This document shows, in pieces, positions 63,204 to 64,000 of a stretch of 64,000 nt of DNA. Positions within the stretch are counted from its first letter, which is position 1. Each line of letters begins with the position of its first letter. Source of the DNA: Paenibacillus mellifer (GTDB lineage Bacteria; Bacillota; Bacilli; Paenibacillales; Paenibacillaceae). Below the pieces are notes generated by a model, which saw nothing but the letters and a program-made list of their open reading frames with translations, was not told where the DNA came from and did not search any database. Position numbers and translations under genes: made by a program. The stretch covers positions 1 through 64,000 of the forward strand of contig NZ_JALPRK010000001.1 in NCBI RefSeq assembly GCF_023195895.1, read 5' to 3'.

Positions 63204-63455
63204 ATGAAAAAATGTATTGCCTGCGGCATGCCAATGCAAGCGCCATCCGAGTTCGCCTTAAGCGACACGAGTAAGGACTATTGCGTACATTGTGCACGGC
63301 CGGACGGTACCATGCAGTCACTGGAAGAGAAGTTGAAGTCCATGACGGCTTTTATTGTACGTACCCAAGGGCTGGACATACAAGCGGCCGAATCTGCCGC
63401 CAGAAGCTTGATGGCGCGGCTTCCGGCTTGGCAGGAGCAACTACGGGAAGGGTAG
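63204..63455 (+). CDS. Small zinc-ribbon protein (PF12674-like)
   Basis: An 83-residue protein with four cysteines in CIACGMPM and YCVHCARPDG that form a zinc ribbon, then a helical tail (SLEEKLKSMTAFIVRTQGLD). This matches the putative zinc-ribbon family PF12674. It may act as a small DNA/RNA-binding or regulatory factor. AAGGAG precedes the ATG at 63204. It lies 34 bp after the TetR gene, on the same strand. Confidence 0.75.
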   Translation: MKKCIACGMPMQAPSEFALSDTSKDYCVHCARPDGTMQSLEEKLKSMTAFIVRTQGLDIQAAESAARSLMARLPAWQEQLREG

Positions 63456-63457
63456 GG

Positions 63458-63739
63458 ATGGGAATGGGCGCGTTGAAACGGCAACTTCAACTTCAGGACC
63501 TCCCCAATATCAGTACAGTCATTGCGCGTAAATTGCGGCAAGCCGGACTGAACACGCCGGAGCAGCTTTATGCAATGGGCAGTAAAGAAGCCTTTGTAAG
63601 AATTAAGCTGCAAGACCCTACGGCATGCCTGAACATGCTTTATGCGTTGGAGGGATCCATTCGGGGGATACGTTGGCATCTTATGGACGCGAAGGTCAAA
63701 AGCGAACTCAAGGTTTTTTTTGCAAAGTTAAACCAGTAA
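63458..63739 (+). CDS. TfoX C-terminal-domain protein
   Basis: A 93-residue helical protein with LQDLPNISTVIARKLRQAGLNTPEQLYAMGSKEAFVRI (cited in parts), the helix-hairpin-helix of the TfoX/Sxy C-terminal family. Stand-alone C-terminal domains are common and their function is unknown; competence control should not be assumed. It starts 2 bp after the zinc-ribbon stop (ATG 63458 or 63464), so co-translation is likely, suggesting the three genes act together. Confidence 0.8.
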   Translation: MGMGALKRQLQLQDLPNISTVIARKLRQAGLNTPEQLYAMGSKEAFVRIKLQDPTACLNMLYALEGSIRGIRWHLMDAKVKSELKVFFAKLNQ

Positions 63740-63843
63740 GTTGCTCCAAAAAAGACATACTTATCATAAAAACCACATATTTACCCCTCAAGCCCCTAAA
63801 GTCTATCGTTAGAGAGGAATAAACGACAGGGGAGGGCAAGACG

Positions 63844-64000
63844 ATGCAGCCATGGTTTGAAGACGCCAAGTTGGGGATCTTTATCCATTACGGGATTTAC
63901 GCGGTTGACGGCGTTTCCGAATCCTGGTCCTTTCATAACGGCGTGATTTCGTATGAGGACTACATGAAACAATTGGACGGGTTTACGGCCTCCCGGTTCG
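63844..64000 (+). CDS. GH29 alpha-L-fucosidase, 5' part (runs off the window)
   Basis: The first 52 codons read MQPWFEDAKLGIFIHYGIYA... then VSESWSFHNGVISYEDYMKQ, the opening of GH29 alpha-L-fucosidases (WFxDAKFGIFIHWG type). A GGGGAGGG box precedes the ATG. No signal peptide is visible, so it is probably cytoplasmic. The remainder, including catalytic Asp, is outside the window. Its position continues the glycan-degradation theme. Confidence 0.88.
   Translation, partial: MQPWFEDAKLGIFIHYGIYAVDGVSESWSFHNGVISYEDYMKQLDGFTASRF

Overview
The window reads as chromosomal DNA of a spore-forming, Gram-positive, Paenibacillus-like bacterium. The sequence shows moderately high GC, strong AAGGAGG-type ribosome binding sites, frequent TTG and GTG starts, a surface protease with three SLH domains, a copper-amine-oxidase-type stalk protein, YesM/YesN-type two-component genes beside sugar ABC transporters, spore coat (CotF-like) genes behind a sigma-E-like promoter, and bacillithiol biosynthesis. 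No rRNA, tRNA, CRISPR array, transposase or prophage was seen. The species assignment is inference.

Layout. 0-7.4 kb: a secreted stalk protein, then an AraC-controlled, leftward mannoside operon (atypically long ManA-type isomerase, ROK sugar kinase, GH38 alpha-mannosidase). 7.5-14.3 kb: DUF485/ActP acetate symporter pair, secreted M14 carboxypeptidase, GH11 xylanase with an unusual leader, an FGE-like lipoprotein, an AlkD-type repair protein and a repeat array. 14.3-22.3 kb: CarD-like regulator behind an attenuator-like leader, a heterodimeric ABC exporter, a second repeat array, a DEAD-box helicase, a small alarmone synthetase and a GNAT protein. 22.4-32.5 kb: a LysR regulator and a ten-gene rightward operon resembling the S-alkyl-cysteine / sulfur-amino-acid salvage operons of Bacillus (ytm/yxe type): amino-acid ABC importer, two LLM monooxygenases, M20 deacylase, SolA-like oxidase, DinB-like protein and a broken FMN reductase.

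32.6-43.7 kb: sporulation coat pair, chemoreceptor, TetR regulator, secreted FMN/FAD reductase, NUDIX, MFS, aldo/keto reductase, HesB-like protein, YojF-BshB2 (bacillithiol) and a Fur-boxed ferredoxin-NADP reductase. 43.9-49.2 kb: a large S-layer-anchored subtilase and a small coiled-coil protein. 49.4-64 kb: a glycan-utilisation region with YesM/YesN sensor pair, sugar ABC importer (binding protein plus two permeases, no ATPase), cytoplasmic sulfatase, GNAT, AraC regulator, GH2 beta-mannosidase, an autoregulated TetR gene with two small proteins, and the start of a GH29 alpha-fucosidase cut by the window edge.

Two themes tie genes together. Mannosidases, fucosidase, xylanase, sulfatase, ROK kinase and ManA point to breakdown of decorated plant or host glycans. 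The sulfur operon, BshB2 and the DinB-like protein point to cysteine-conjugate and bacillithiol metabolism. The most unusual non-coding signals are a dispersed quasi-palindromic repeat arranged in 4-unit arrays with a ~52-nt period, a 12-nt perfect anti-Shine-Dalgarno match at the predicted 5' end of the xylanase mRNA, and a double lesion in the FMN reductase gene. Reading is by eye; no homology search was run.
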